Made by a program: the position numbers and the translations under genes
Part shown: piece by piece, positions 48,307 to 57,060 of the stretch
Layout of the letters: every line of letters starts with the position of its first letter
How positions within the stretch are numbered: position 1 is the first letter of the stretch
NCBI RefSeq assembly: GCF_002744175.1
Contig: NZ_NKHF01000004.1
Span: 1 to 64,000 of the forward strand
Length of the DNA: 64,000 bases
DNA from: Pseudoalteromonas piscicida
Lineage (GTDB): Bacteria > Pseudomonadota > Gammaproteobacteria > Enterobacterales > Alteromonadaceae
Reading direction: 5' to 3'
The notes under the pieces: model-generated
Seen by the model: the letters and a program-made list of their open reading frames with translations, nothing else
Database searches by the model: none
What the model was told of the DNA's origin: nothing

Positions 48307-49256
48307 TATTGCTTTCCTCTTACTAGCTCGTGCATAAAGTCAGATCGCACAACATCCTGATTTCGAATAGTGCTTACGATCTCAATACTCTTGCGTGCTT
48401 CTTCTAAACCGAATCCACTGCCAGTAAGGATATGTTCATAACTCTTTGTATGTAGATCAGTAAAACCGCCAGAAAACTCTATCTCATGGCCATCTACCGT
48501 GATTGACCGATAAGTCCGTTGACCTGACTCTTTTATCTCTTGCGGGATGTAATCATAATCTACAGATAAAAACCAACGCACTCGGGCATGTGCAAACTCT
48601 ATGTATCCTGCTGATGCATTTGGCTCTTTTAAATGCACCTCATTATGCTTGATATCTCCAAAAATCCACCCCAACATGTCATAGAAGTGCACACCGATAT
48701 TAGTAGCAATACCACCAGACTTGCTATCTTCGCCTTTCCAAGAGGTGAAGTACCAATTTCCACGACTAGTTAGGTAAGTTAAGTCGATATCAAACATAGT
48801 ATCAGGGTTATCAGCTAGTGCTTTTTCTACCCTCTGCTTTAACGCTATGATACTGGGGTGTAGTCGCAACTGAAGGATATTAAAAACCTTTTTTCCGGTT
48901 TCCTCTTCCACAACTTTTAACGCATCAATATTATGTGGGTTTAATACTAGCGGCTTTTCACAAATAGCGTGCGCCCCATGCCTAAGGGCAAATCGAATAT
49001 GAGAGTCATGTAGATAGTTTGGTGAAGCTATTGCTACATAATCTAAACTAGTACCATGCCTTTTGAGCAAGTCGATATGACGATCAAACCTTTCGTATTC
49101 AACAAAAAAGTCAGCGTTTGGAAAGTAACTATCGATAATACCAACGGAGTCATTCTTATCCAGAGCTGCTACTAAATTATTATCAGTATCTTTTATTGCT
49201 TTCATGTGCCTTGGTGCGATATATCCTGCCGCACCAATTAATGCAAAATTCTTCAT
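48306..49256 (-). CDS. wbpB: UDP-2-acetamido-2-deoxy-glucuronate 3-dehydrogenase WbpB
   Basis: A 316-residue Gfo/Idh/MocA oxidoreductase that oxidises C3 of UDP-GlcNAcA. ATG at 49256 gives [18 protein letters not shown], the standard family N-terminus and length, so the 10 residues upstream in the open frame are not part of the protein. ICEKPLVLN carries the catalytic EKP motif and [10 protein letters not shown] the active-site His. In characterised relatives, tightly bound NADH is reoxidised by 2-oxoglutarate; the lhgO gene three genes downstream fits this. Starts two bases after the tviC stop. Confidence 0.93.
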   Translation of the reverse strand: MKNFALIGAAGYIAPRHMKAIKDTDNNLVAALDKNDSVGIIDSYFPNADFFVEYERFDRHIDLLKRHGTSLDYVAIASPNYLHDSHIRFALRHGAHAICEKPLVLNPHNIDALKVVEEETGKKVFNILQLRLHPSIIALKQRVEKALADNPDTMFDIDLTYLTSRGNWYFTSWKGEDSKSGGIATNIGVHFYDMLGWIFGDIKHNEVHLKEPNASAGYIEFAHARVRWFLSVDYDYIPQEIKESGQRTYRSITVDGHEIEFSGGFTDLHTKSYEHILTGSGFGLEEARKSIEIVSTIRNQDVVRSDFMHELVRGKQ

Positions 49257-49258
49257 AA

Positions 49259-50290
49259 TTACTTTTCCATAAATCCACAATACCAAGGCATTGCTTTGCT
49301 AATACCTTCCAAAATTCTATACTCAGGTTTGTACCCCAAATTTGAAATAGCTTTAGTTACATCAGCTTGAGAATGTCTCACATCACCAGCTCTAAAGTCC
49401 CGATAAATTGGTTCTTTCTCTGTAACAACACCATTTTCTGACAACGCGGATCTTATTGCCTGATGAAGCTCATTCAATGTAGTACGATCTCCAACAGCAA
49501 CATTATATACTTCATCTTTTGCTTCTTCTGGCGCTGTAGCTGCAAGTATATTCATCTGTACAGTATTCTCAATGAAGCTGAAATCGCGGCTGGTTTCTCC
49601 ATCACCGTTGATAAATACATCTTCATCATTAATCATAGCTGCAGTCCATTTTGGAATAACTGCTGCATAGGCGCCATTTGGATCCTGCCTTTTGCCAAAT
49701 ACATTAAAATATCTTAAGCCGATACTCTTAAAACTATAAGTTTTTGCAAAAACGCTGGCATACAACTCATTCACATACTTTGTGACAGCATAGGGTGAAA
49801 GCGGATTACCAATATTCTCTTCAATTTTAGGCAGTGCTGGGTGATCACCATACGTAGAGCTACTTGCTGCATAGGTAAAGCTTTTGACCTTAGCTTCTTT
49901 AGAAGCATGAAGCATATTCAAAAAGCCAGTAATATTAGCTGCATTACTAGTCAGAGGATCTGCAATAGAGCGAGGAACAGAGCCAAGTGCCGCTTGGTGT
50001 AAAACATAGTCTATGCTTGTTATACCCAATACTTCTTCACAATCTTCATAATTACGAATATCACCCTCAATAAATGTGAATCGCTGCCACTGCTCTGTAT
50101 CTACTATATTTCGTACTTCATCTAAGTTATGTTGATATCCAGTTGCAAAGTTATCTAGACCCACTACTGTTTGATTAAGCTTTAATAAATGCTCTAATAA
50201 GTTTGAGCCGATAAAGCCTGCAACACCAGTTATTAACCAAGTTTTAGGTGATTCTTGAAGTTCCAATTTGATTTGTTCGTAACGAGTCAT
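49259..50290 (-). CDS. tviC: UDP-N-acetylglucosamine 4-epimerase, WbpP/TviC type
   Basis: A 343-residue SDR enzyme close to WbpP/TviC that interconverts UDP-GlcNAc and UDP-GalNAc or their uronic acids. Motifs: [36 protein letters not shown] and [11 protein letters not shown] (Tyr-x3-Lys), [21 protein letters not shown]. Together with TviB it would give UDP-GalNAcA, the Vi-antigen route. 77 bp separate it from tviB. Confidence 0.93.
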   Translation of the reverse strand: MTRYEQIKLELQESPKTWLITGVAGFIGSNLLEHLLKLNQTVVGLDNFATGYQHNLDEVRNIVDTEQWQRFTFIEGDIRNYEDCEEVLGITSIDYVLHQAALGSVPRSIADPLTSNAANITGFLNMLHASKEAKVKSFTYAASSSTYGDHPALPKIEENIGNPLSPYAVTKYVNELYASVFAKTYSFKSIGLRYFNVFGKRQDPNGAYAAVIPKWTAAMINDEDVFINGDGETSRDFSFIENTVQMNILAATAPEEAKDEVYNVAVGDRTTLNELHQAIRSALSENGVVTEKEPIYRDFRAGDVRHSQADVTKAISNLGYKPEYRILEGISKAMPWYCGFMEK

Positions 50291-50367
50291 GAGAGCCCTT
50301 CTAATATTTATCTTTGTAAGGCTCTAAATAGCTTCTAGTTCTATTCAAGAGCCTGTTGCCGCAGTAT

Positions 50368-51642
50368 TTAGAGGCGCATGTCTACAGCTTCTTTGGGTAA
50401 GACATATTTTAAATCGTAAAGCACATGCAGCTCTTTTCCTAACGCTCTAATTTTCTCAGCTCCCATTTCCTTAAACTCGTTATGTCCTACAGCTAGAACG
50501 ATCGCATCATAACTATCAGACTTTTGTTCAGCCATTAGTGTTAGCCCATATTCATGTTCAGCTTCTTCGTTTGAACACCAAGGATCAACAATATCTACGT
50601 TGATGTTGTATTCTTTGAGCTCTCTAACAATATCAACTACTTTTGTATTACGTAAATCAGGGCAATTTTCTTTGAAGGTAAGCCCCATTACTAGTACATT
50701 TGCACCTTCAACTTGAATACGCTTTTTAAGCATTTTCTTTACAAGCTCTGAAACAACATGTTTACCCATTCCATCATTAAGACGACGACCAGCAAGGATC
50801 ATCTCAGGATGATAACCAACACTTTGGGCCTTATGTGTTAAATAATAAGGGTCAACACCTATACAATGGCCACCTACTAACCCAGGTCGGAAAGGCAAAA
50901 AGTTCCACTTAGTCCCAGCGGCCTCTAATACCTCTAATGTATCAATATTCAACTTATTAAAAATGACTGATAGCTCATTTATCAGCGCGATATTAACATC
51001 GCGCTGTGTGTTTTCTATCACTTTTGCAGCCTCGGCTACCTTTATAGAGCTTGCTTTATGAGTACCCGCAGTAATAATAGACTTGTACAAAGCATCAACA
51101 TACTCTGCAATTTCAGGTGTCGAACCAGCTGTTACTTTTAATATATTTGTTACTCTATGCTCTTTATCTCCTGGATTGATTCGCTCAGGTGAATAGCCTG
51201 CAAAAAAGTCTTTATTAAATGTTAAACCTGATACTCTCTCCACCACTGGGATACAATCTTCTTCTGTAGCACCGGGGTATACTGTTGATTCATATATAAT
51301 AACATCCCCTTTTTTGACCACTTTACCTAACATTTCACTGGCTTTTATTAGAGGGGTTAGATCTGGTTGCTTGTGCTTATCAATCGGTGTAGGAACGGTT
51401 ACAATATAAATGTTGCAACTTTTCAAGTCTTCCACTGTATGAGAGTAGTTTAGGAGCGGAGCATCCTTTAACTCTTCAGAGCTTACTTCGAGTGTTGAGT
51501 CGGTGCCCACCATTAACTCATTCACTCGGTTGTGATTAATGTCAAAACCTAGTGTTTGGTATCGCTTTCCAAATTCTACAGCAAGGGGCAAGCCTACATA
51601 ACCTAAACCAATCACACCTATTTTTGCTTTATTTAAATCCAT
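50368..51642 (-). CDS. tviB: UDP-N-acetylglucosamine 6-dehydrogenase, TviB/WbpO type
   Basis: A 424-residue UDP-sugar dehydrogenase oxidising C6 of UDP-GlcNAc or UDP-GalNAc to the uronic acid with two NAD. Rossmann motif [17 protein letters not shown], catalytic Cys in [25 protein letters not shown] and [10 protein letters not shown] of the TviB/WbpO/WbpA group. It is the head enzyme for both the wbpB-wbpD-wbpE branch and the GalNAcA branch. First gene after a 305-bp gap that contains a transcribed-type hairpin. Confidence 0.93.
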   Translation of the reverse strand: MDLNKAKIGVIGLGYVGLPLAVEFGKRYQTLGFDINHNRVNELMVGTDSTLEVSSEELKDAPLLNYSHTVEDLKSCNIYIVTVPTPIDKHKQPDLTPLIKASEMLGKVVKKGDVIIYESTVYPGATEEDCIPVVERVSGLTFNKDFFAGYSPERINPGDKEHRVTNILKVTAGSTPEIAEYVDALYKSIITAGTHKASSIKVAEAAKVIENTQRDVNIALINELSVIFNKLNIDTLEVLEAAGTKWNFLPFRPGLVGGHCIGVDPYYLTHKAQSVGYHPEMILAGRRLNDGMGKHVVSELVKKMLKKRIQVEGANVLVMGLTFKENCPDLRNTKVVDIVRELKEYNINVDIVDPWCSNEEAEHEYGLTLMAEQKSDSYDAIVLAVGHNEFKEMGAEKIRALGKELHVLYDLKYVLPKEAVDMRL

Positions 51643-51947
51643 ATATACATCTCATTCGGCAAATTTTAATTAATACTTTTACATGCCCCAATATTATTGG
51701 GAGTGCTTTACATTAGGTCCATGACATAGCAACATCAAGTCACGGCTACGACGAAATTTATTTTTCGCAAAATAAAGTTAGTTGAGCTGATTACCGCCCT
51801 AGCTTGGTTATGTACCAAACAAAGCTAGAACGGTATGAAACCTTGTAAGAAACACTATAACAGCAACCTTCAAATATCATTTATTTTGCGGACTCAAGGT
51901 TATGCTAAAATTACAAGGACTGTTATTTTCTCGTTAAAACTTAAGGA
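51643..51947. other. Leader region between wzc and tviB
   Basis: About 305 bp without a gene (from the restored wzc stop at 51948). The notable content is the long hairpin at 51792-51835. No clear promoter was found, so it may be a regulatory readthrough region between the export genes and the sugar genes. Confidence 0.45.
51792..51835 (-). promoter_or_regulatory. Hairpin with ops-like GGGCGGTAATC upstream of tviB
   Basis: A 16-bp arm pair (51792-51807 with 51820-51835). Read as minus-strand RNA, all but one position pair, two of them as G-U, while plus-strand RNA would have mismatches at the same places. So the structure fits a minus-strand transcript. The 3' arm contains GGGCGGTAATC, which matches the first seven bases of the ops core GGCGGTAG. 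It lies about 150 bp before tviB. No T run follows, so it is not a standard terminator. Confidence 0.4.
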
Positions 51948-52111
51948 CTACGCTTTATCTGACTTATACTCATAGTTGTAATAGCCATAATAACCATAAG
52001 CATTACTAGCCTTTTTAACAACTCCATTAAATACGACGCCTTTTACATCTATGCCATTTTTTTCAAACCGACTGCGGGTTAGCTCAAGTTCTCTGATATG
52101 GTTTTGGCCAA
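51948..52111 (-). pseudogene. wzc: Detached C-terminal tail of wzc in another frame
   Basis: After the wzc stop at 52079 a second frame continues with HIRELELTRSRFEKNGIDVKG, VVFNGVVKKA and the Tyr cluster AYGYYGYYNYEY, ending at the TAG at 51948-51950. This is the normal C-terminus of a bacterial tyrosine kinase, whose tyrosines are the autophosphorylation sites. It is separated from the main wzc frame by loss of one T at 52110-52112. Confidence 0.85.
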
Positions 52112-54181
52112 ACGTGTCACTAGTAGCGTGCTTCCTGCGTGAGCGCTTACGATTGCAGGGTCGGTTACGGCTAAGATTGGTGGTGTATCTATAATCACTA
52201 AGTCATATTTAGCACTGACTTCTTCTACCAACTTACTGAAATTACTATGCATTAATAACTCAGATGGATTAGGTGGTATTTGGCCTCGCGTGATTACATC
52301 TAGTCCTTCTACCTGAGAAGGCTTGGTGGCTTCGGTTAACCCTAAGCGACCCGATAGATAATCACTTAGGCCATTATCCCACTTCATGCCAAACTGAGTT
52401 TGCAAATAACCTTTACGCATATCAGCATCGATAATAAGTACTTTCTTGCCACTTTGGGCGAGCACGGTTGCTAAGTTTACTGAAATAAAAGACTTTCCAA
52501 CGCCAGGGCTTGGACCAGAAATAGCTATAATGTTATTTTTTGCCTCCATCATGGCAAAATGTAAACTGGTTCTTAAACTGCGTAGCGCCTCAATAGAAAG
52601 ATCCGCAGGATTGTCAACTGCAAGAATAGACTTTGCTTTGCCGGTTTTATTTTTTCGGGCTTTGGCAAAACCAGTTAGCTTAACTTGGTATTCTGAGTAC
52701 GGCACACTTGCGTAAACAGGTAAGCCAATGGCTTCGATCTCATTTGGATCTTCAATACCTTTATGTAACGCTCGACGAACCAAAACAGTCGCCACTGCTA
52801 GCATGCCACCTAACATAGTCGCCATCACGACAATTAACGCTTTTTTCGGTTTGACTGGCTTAGTGGTATTCACCTCAGCGTAGTCAACAATACGTACATT
52901 ACCTACTGTACCAGCGCGAACAATATCTAACTCTTGAGTTTTGGCCAGTAGTAAAGTGTAAATTTCATTATTAACCTCTACATCTCGCTTCAGCCTTAAT
53001 AAATCGCGCTGGGTCTCTGGTAGCACTTGTACTTCTGATGAAAGTTGATTGCGCTGTTTTTTTACCGTATCAATTTGCTCTACTAAACCAAGGTAGGACG
53101 GGTGCTCTCGTTTAAACTTTCGCCCCATTTCCAAACGCTTTAATTCTAGCTCTTGAATTTTTGTTTCCAATTTTACAATTTGCTCTAAAATGGCTTGTGT
53201 TTCTAAGCTAATATCGATTGATTCTTGTTTAATTTGGTACTCATTAAAAGCTTTTTCTGCACGCTCTAAGTTACGTTTAACTTCAGGTAACTGCACCTCT
53301 AAAAATTCCAATGATTTTTGCGCCTCGGCACTGTTGCGTTCTACATTACGTCGCACATAAATTGCAGCCACTTTATCTAGCACTTGTTCTGCATGAGCTG
53401 GAATATTGTGTTGCAGGCTCAGAGTTATAATCCCTGAATCCTTGCCTTTTTCAGACGCACCAATGGCTGCTTGCAAGTCAACGATAGTTTGTAAACGGTT
53501 ACGTTTAATTATTGCAAACTCTGTACCTGGTCGTGCTGTTAAAGTTTTTAATGTAAGCTCAAAGCCACCTTTTTTTACTGTTTCACCGACCTCACCAGCA
53601 AGTACCTCTTGATCGTTGGCGTTTAAAAGTTGAAACTTACTTTGCTCTAAAGCCCTTAAGGTAAAACTAGTGCCAATTGCGCTTTGAGGAACGCGAAAAC
53701 GGTACACTTCGACATTTTCACCACCCCACGCGTAGCTATCTGCCCCAAAGCTTGGATGAGCTAATGCTTGCTCAGGTTGAGGAACGAACTGACGATAGCT
53801 ACGCGCCCCAATAATTGGAAAAAGCTTAGGTTCGACGACTGTATCTAAGTTGAGTTGATCTACCGCCTCACCGATTACACTACGAGACTTGAGTAGTTCG
53901 ATTTCAGTAATAGCTGCCGAAGTTGACTCAAACATGCCAGACATATCGTCAAAGCCTGGGACTGCCCCCCCCCTTTCTTCCACTTGGATCATTGCTGTGG
54001 CTTGATAAATAGGCGTACTGAAAATAGCGATAGCTACTCCAAGAGCCATAAATACGGCTGTAATACAAATAATAAACCATCTAGCGTCAATTAAAGCACC
54101 AAGGAGTGCCAACAGGTCTATTTCTTGTAAATCGTCTTTTGTGTTTCTTTGCGAGGTGATCATATTTGGCTGAGCGTTCAT
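52079..54181 (-). CDS. wzc: Polysaccharide co-polymerase/tyrosine kinase Wzc, tail lost by frameshift
   Basis: Wzc sets capsule chain length and export with Wza and is a BY-kinase. The 700 residues contain a Wzz domain with the first helix at about 30-52, a long periplasmic coiled coil (about 265-400), a second helix at about 445-465, and the kinase: Walker A SGPSPGVGKS with Lys563, Walker A' VLIIDADMRKG, Walker B LVIIDTPP. The frame ends early in RLAKTISENLS. Adding one T at 52110-52112 (CGTTT to CGTTTT) gives TRFGQNHIRELELTRSRFE and about 743 residues with the Tyr-rich tail. As written, the kinase would lack its autophosphorylation cluster. Confidence 0.93.
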   Translation of the reverse strand: MNAQPNMITSQRNTKDDLQEIDLLALLGALIDARWFIICITAVFMALGVAIAIFSTPIYQATAMIQVEERGGAVPGFDDMSGMFESTSAAITEIELLKSRSVIGEAVDQLNLDTVVEPKLFPIIGARSYRQFVPQPEQALAHPSFGADSYAWGGENVEVYRFRVPQSAIGTSFTLRALEQSKFQLLNANDQEVLAGEVGETVKKGGFELTLKTLTARPGTEFAIIKRNRLQTIVDLQAAIGASEKGKDSGIITLSLQHNIPAHAEQVLDKVAAIYVRRNVERNSAEAQKSLEFLEVQLPEVKRNLERAEKAFNEYQIKQESIDISLETQAILEQIVKLETKIQELELKRLEMGRKFKREHPSYLGLVEQIDTVKKQRNQLSSEVQVLPETQRDLLRLKRDVEVNNEIYTLLLAKTQELDIVRAGTVGNVRIVDYAEVNTTKPVKPKKALIVVMATMLGGMLAVATVLVRRALHKGIEDPNEIEAIGLPVYASVPYSEYQVKLTGFAKARKNKTGKAKSILAVDNPADLSIEALRSLRTSLHFAMMEAKNNIIAISGPSPGVGKSFISVNLATVLAQSGKKVLIIDADMRKGYLQTQFGMKWDNGLSDYLSGRLGLTEATKPSQVEGLDVITRGQIPPNPSELLMHSNFSKLVEEVSAKYDLVIIDTPPILAVTDPAIVSAHAGSTLLVTRLAKTISENLS

Positions 54182-54195
54182 ATACTCTCAGTTCC

Positions 54196-54639
54196 TTATA
54201 AATACTTTTGCCAAGCGCTGCAGGCGCTGTCGATTAGCTCGTATACGTGCTCAAAGGCTTCACGCGATTGGCGGTACGGATCGGGAATTTCTTTATCACC
54301 AATCCATTTACCGAGCAAAAATGTTTTTCCACGAGCTTGCGGGTGGCGCGTGCATACATCGTCAAGGTGACGCTGCTCCATCACCAAGATTAAGCTGTTT
54401 TGAGCTACGATAGATTCGCTCAGCTGTCGGCCTTGGTGACCACTCATGTCAATATTTCTTGCTTGGGTAAGCTCTTGCGCTATTGAGTCTGCCGGCTTAC
54501 CTTCCAATGCTGTTAAGCCTGCTGATGACACAGTTATATTTTGGTCTACGAGTTTGCTCTTTAATACATACTCTGCGGTGGGGCTGCGGCAAATATTACC
54601 AGCACATACCATTAATACACTATCAAACATCTTACTCAC
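54196..54639 (-). CDS. wzb: Low-molecular-weight protein tyrosine phosphatase Wzb
   Basis: A 147-residue phosphatase that dephosphorylates Wzc. The C-x5-R catalytic loop is MVCAGNICRSPTAEY (Cys12, Arg18), and the general acid is in the DPYRQS motif near the C-terminus. It overlaps the wza stop by one base and lies 14 bp before wzc, the classic wza-wzb-wzc order. Confidence 0.95.
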   Translation of the reverse strand: MSKMFDSVLMVCAGNICRSPTAEYVLKSKLVDQNITVSSAGLTALEGKPADSIAQELTQARNIDMSGHQGRQLSESIVAQNSLILVMEQRHLDDVCTRHPQARGKTFLLGKWIGDKEIPDPYRQSREAFEHVYELIDSACSAWQKYL

Positions 54640-55754
54640 TACTGGTTTTCTATATCTTGAAGGGCATCAACGGTTGAAAGCGAAGGTAATAATAAACTAA
54701 TAACCTTGTTCCAACGTGCCAATGGTGCACTGGTTACATAGACAATGTCTTGAGGCTCTAGCTTAAATTGTTCCGCAAGGACTAGCGAAGCAATATTTTT
54801 AGCATGCAATTGATAAACATCAGCAATGACACCATCGCGTTCTAGGTTACGTTTACGTAATACAAATACACCATTGGCATCTGCCGTACGCTCATTAAAG
54901 CCGCCCACTTCACTCAGAGCTTCCGCCAAACTTAAGCCATAGCGCTTTACATCAACTTTACCAGCTCTCACAACATCGCCTAAAACGTAAACATTACGCT
55001 TGTCGTTTCTGCTAACATGAATTATATCACCATTTTTTAATAACCGATTTTGCGAAATATCGCCTTCGGCATAGAAATCATCAAGATGAATAATCTCAGT
55101 TTTATTGTCTCGAGTGAAAGTTACAGTCTCCCAATCAGCCGATTCGGTTAGGCCGCCAGATTGATTTATTGCATCAATCAAAGTTATTGGTGACTCAGTA
55201 ATCGGGTGAACTCCAGGTTTTTTCACTTCACCTGTAACATAAGCTTTCTGACTATTGAAACCAACTACTTTTACATCAATTTGCGGCTCTTCAATAACTC
55301 GGCTTAGTCTGTGTGATAGGGCGTCTCTTAATTCAGTTACGGTTTTTCCAGCTGCTGGTACTTTGGGAGCATAAGCAAAAGTCACAGTTCCATCAGCTTG
55401 TACACGAAATCCGTCAAATTCAGCTGTTCTTTGCACTGCTGCAGGAATGGTTAGTTCAGGGTGATCCCAAACACCAATCGTGATAACGTCGCCTACACCC
55501 AAGCGGTATTCATAACTTGAGGTGTCTATCCCAACTAATGCACTCCGATCTATAGAAGCCTCGTTACTAGTTTTCTGTTGTTGAACTAGTTTCGCATCTA
55601 TCACTCTAGTGTTAACTTGTTCCAAATCTCGTTCTAGGTTGGCGGTCTGCTCAGCCGACTTTATTCCGTTGAAATGGCCCCCTGGGATCAGAGTACAGCC
55701 ACTCATTGCTAATAAGACCGCAGAAGCAATGATAGTTTTACAGCGTAGCGCCAT
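54639..55754 (-). CDS. wza: Polysaccharide export lipoprotein Wza
   Basis: A 371-residue outer-membrane lipoprotein; eight copies form the export channel. The lipobox is LLAMSGC with Cys20. The family blocks are YRLGVGDVITIGVWDHPELT (poly-export domain), QVSADGTVT-like FRVQADGTVTFAYAPKV, and two SLBB domains (KAYVTGEVKKPGVHPI, NVYVLGDVVRAGKVDV). AGGAAG before the ATG supports the start. It heads the operon after a 540-bp leader with a JUMPstart element. Confidence 0.95.
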   Translation of the reverse strand: MALRCKTIIASAVLLAMSGCTLIPGGHFNGIKSAEQTANLERDLEQVNTRVIDAKLVQQQKTSNEASIDRSALVGIDTSSYEYRLGVGDVITIGVWDHPELTIPAAVQRTAEFDGFRVQADGTVTFAYAPKVPAAGKTVTELRDALSHRLSRVIEEPQIDVKVVGFNSQKAYVTGEVKKPGVHPITESPITLIDAINQSGGLTESADWETVTFTRDNKTEIIHLDDFYAEGDISQNRLLKNGDIIHVSRNDKRNVYVLGDVVRAGKVDVKRYGLSLAEALSEVGGFNERTADANGVFVLRKRNLERDGVIADVYQLHAKNIASLVLAEQFKLEPQDIVYVTSAPLARWNKVISLLLPSLSTVDALQDIENQ

Positions 55755-56292
55755 TGTATCTTCCTAAAATTTTATATGTTCTTTTTAAAAGCTTTTAACA
55801 AGCAATTTTTTGATGGCTAATTAAAGCATGGCGAGATGTTAATCGCAAGTGAGTACTTGATATTGCACCGACATTCTCACTCACAAATGAGTAACCTTTA
55901 CAAGTAAAACATAGTCGTTGTTTTTTTACGTTTTAACTATAATCTCAAGTCCACATACCAACATGTAATTTCATTACGCTAGCCTGCGCAGTAAAAGCTG
56001 TCAGCAAATACACATCAATATATTTGTTCACTCCGCTTCAGACACGCTTCCGCCCTTAGGTTACAGCTCCCAAAAGCTATTCGTCCAAATTATCATCTAT
56101 GGACTAAACTATCGGCATATCAACCTAACTGATAAAACAGACATTTGGTATAAAACTCATTGCCGTTCTTAAATAAACTCGAGACATTGAGACGCTTATA
56201 TAGTTAAAAGAACATTAGCTAAGGTATGATCATTAGTTTTATGTGCGGTAGCCTTAACAGTAAGTAACATGCGTCTTGAATTGCCAGCCCCT
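55755..56292. other. Long leader region of the wza operon
   Basis: About 540 bp with no gene, between the RfaH-type gene and wza. The JUMPstart/ops element lies at 56041-56077, leaving about 290 bases of untranslated leader before wza. The operon promoter is presumably to the right of the element. No other structure was identified with confidence. Confidence 0.5.
56041..56077 (-). promoter_or_regulatory. JUMPstart/ops element before wza
   Basis: On the minus strand the stretch reads GGGAGCTGTAACC, TAA, then GGGCGGAAGCGTG. This matches the enteric JUMPstart GGTAGCTGTTAAGCC followed by ops GGGCGGTAGCGTG, with one substitution (T to A) in the ops core. JUMPstart elements recruit the NusG paralogue RfaH to polysaccharide operons, and an RfaH-type gene is encoded 240 bp away. 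Confidence 0.78.
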
Positions 56293-56769
56293 TTATAACT
56301 TCATTATCGCACTATTTGCAATGGTGATTTCAATGCTTTGATTTAACAGTTTGATTAGTAACACACTTCTTTTTTCACCATCAGGTTCCTGATAGAGCGC
56401 TTGAATATTTTTATAACACCCGTCTTGCACTATCACGGCATCACCCATGTTTAATTCGCATACGCCGAACTCCTGTTTAGATTGCATCAACTGCGAGACT
56501 AGAGAGGCAGGAACCAGTTGCAGGTTAGCTCCATAGCGAACAAAATCAGAAATGCCCCTAGTGTTCTTAACTACAGAAAAAGCGGATAGCTCAGGATCTA
56601 AACTAACAAATAAATAACGGGGAAAGAGAGGCTGCGATAATACTTTTGATGATGTAGTTTTACTTTGATTGATAACTGGATAAAAGGCTTCAATACCTTG
56701 AGCAAGCAAGTTTGCTCTAGCACGACTTTCTTGTTTAGGCTTGCAATATACCAAATACCAGCACTCCAT
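56293..56769 (-). CDS. rfaH: RfaH-type transcription elongation/antitermination factor
   Basis: A 158-residue NusG paralogue. ATG at 56769 gives MECWYLVYCKPKQESRA, matching the RfaH N-terminus, and is nine bases from AAGGA; the GTG at 56775 is too close. The NGN domain continues with GIEAFYPVI and PLFPRYLFVSLD; the C-terminal KOW-type domain starts MGDAVIVQDGCYKNIQALYQ. RfaH binds ops DNA in the paused elongation complex and suppresses termination in long operons. It lies between ugd and wza in the same orientation. Confidence 0.92.
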   Translation of the reverse strand: MECWYLVYCKPKQESRARANLLAQGIEAFYPVINQSKTTSSKVLSQPLFPRYLFVSLDPELSAFSVVKNTRGISDFVRYGANLQLVPASLVSQLMQSKQEFGVCELNMGDAVIVQDGCYKNIQALYQEPDGEKRSVLLIKLLNQSIEITIANSAIMKL

Positions 56770-57060
56770 GTGCACTCATCCTTTAAAACTAACCAAAAAT
56801 ACGCCTATTATTATACTCAATTTATCAATTTCGTCTAGCACACCGTTGAAATCAAAAAATGTAAAAATCGTTCACTACATACAGTCACGAAGCCATCAAA
56901 AAACCCACAAAACATTGACTTTAAATGACTTTTAACAAAGATCGTTAAGTAAATAGTAAAAGCAACAATTACTTTTTGACTAAAATAGCTTTGCTAAAAA
57001 TTAAGCCTCTTACGAAGATATTTCATACCTATTTGAGCGGAAGATCATAAATAAATCAGC

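Noticed and set aside
56244-56254. TGCGGTAGCCT on the plus strand, similar to the enteric ops element.
   Set aside because: It points away from every polysaccharide gene in the window; the better match at 56041-56077 has the right orientation and the surrounding JUMPstart bases.
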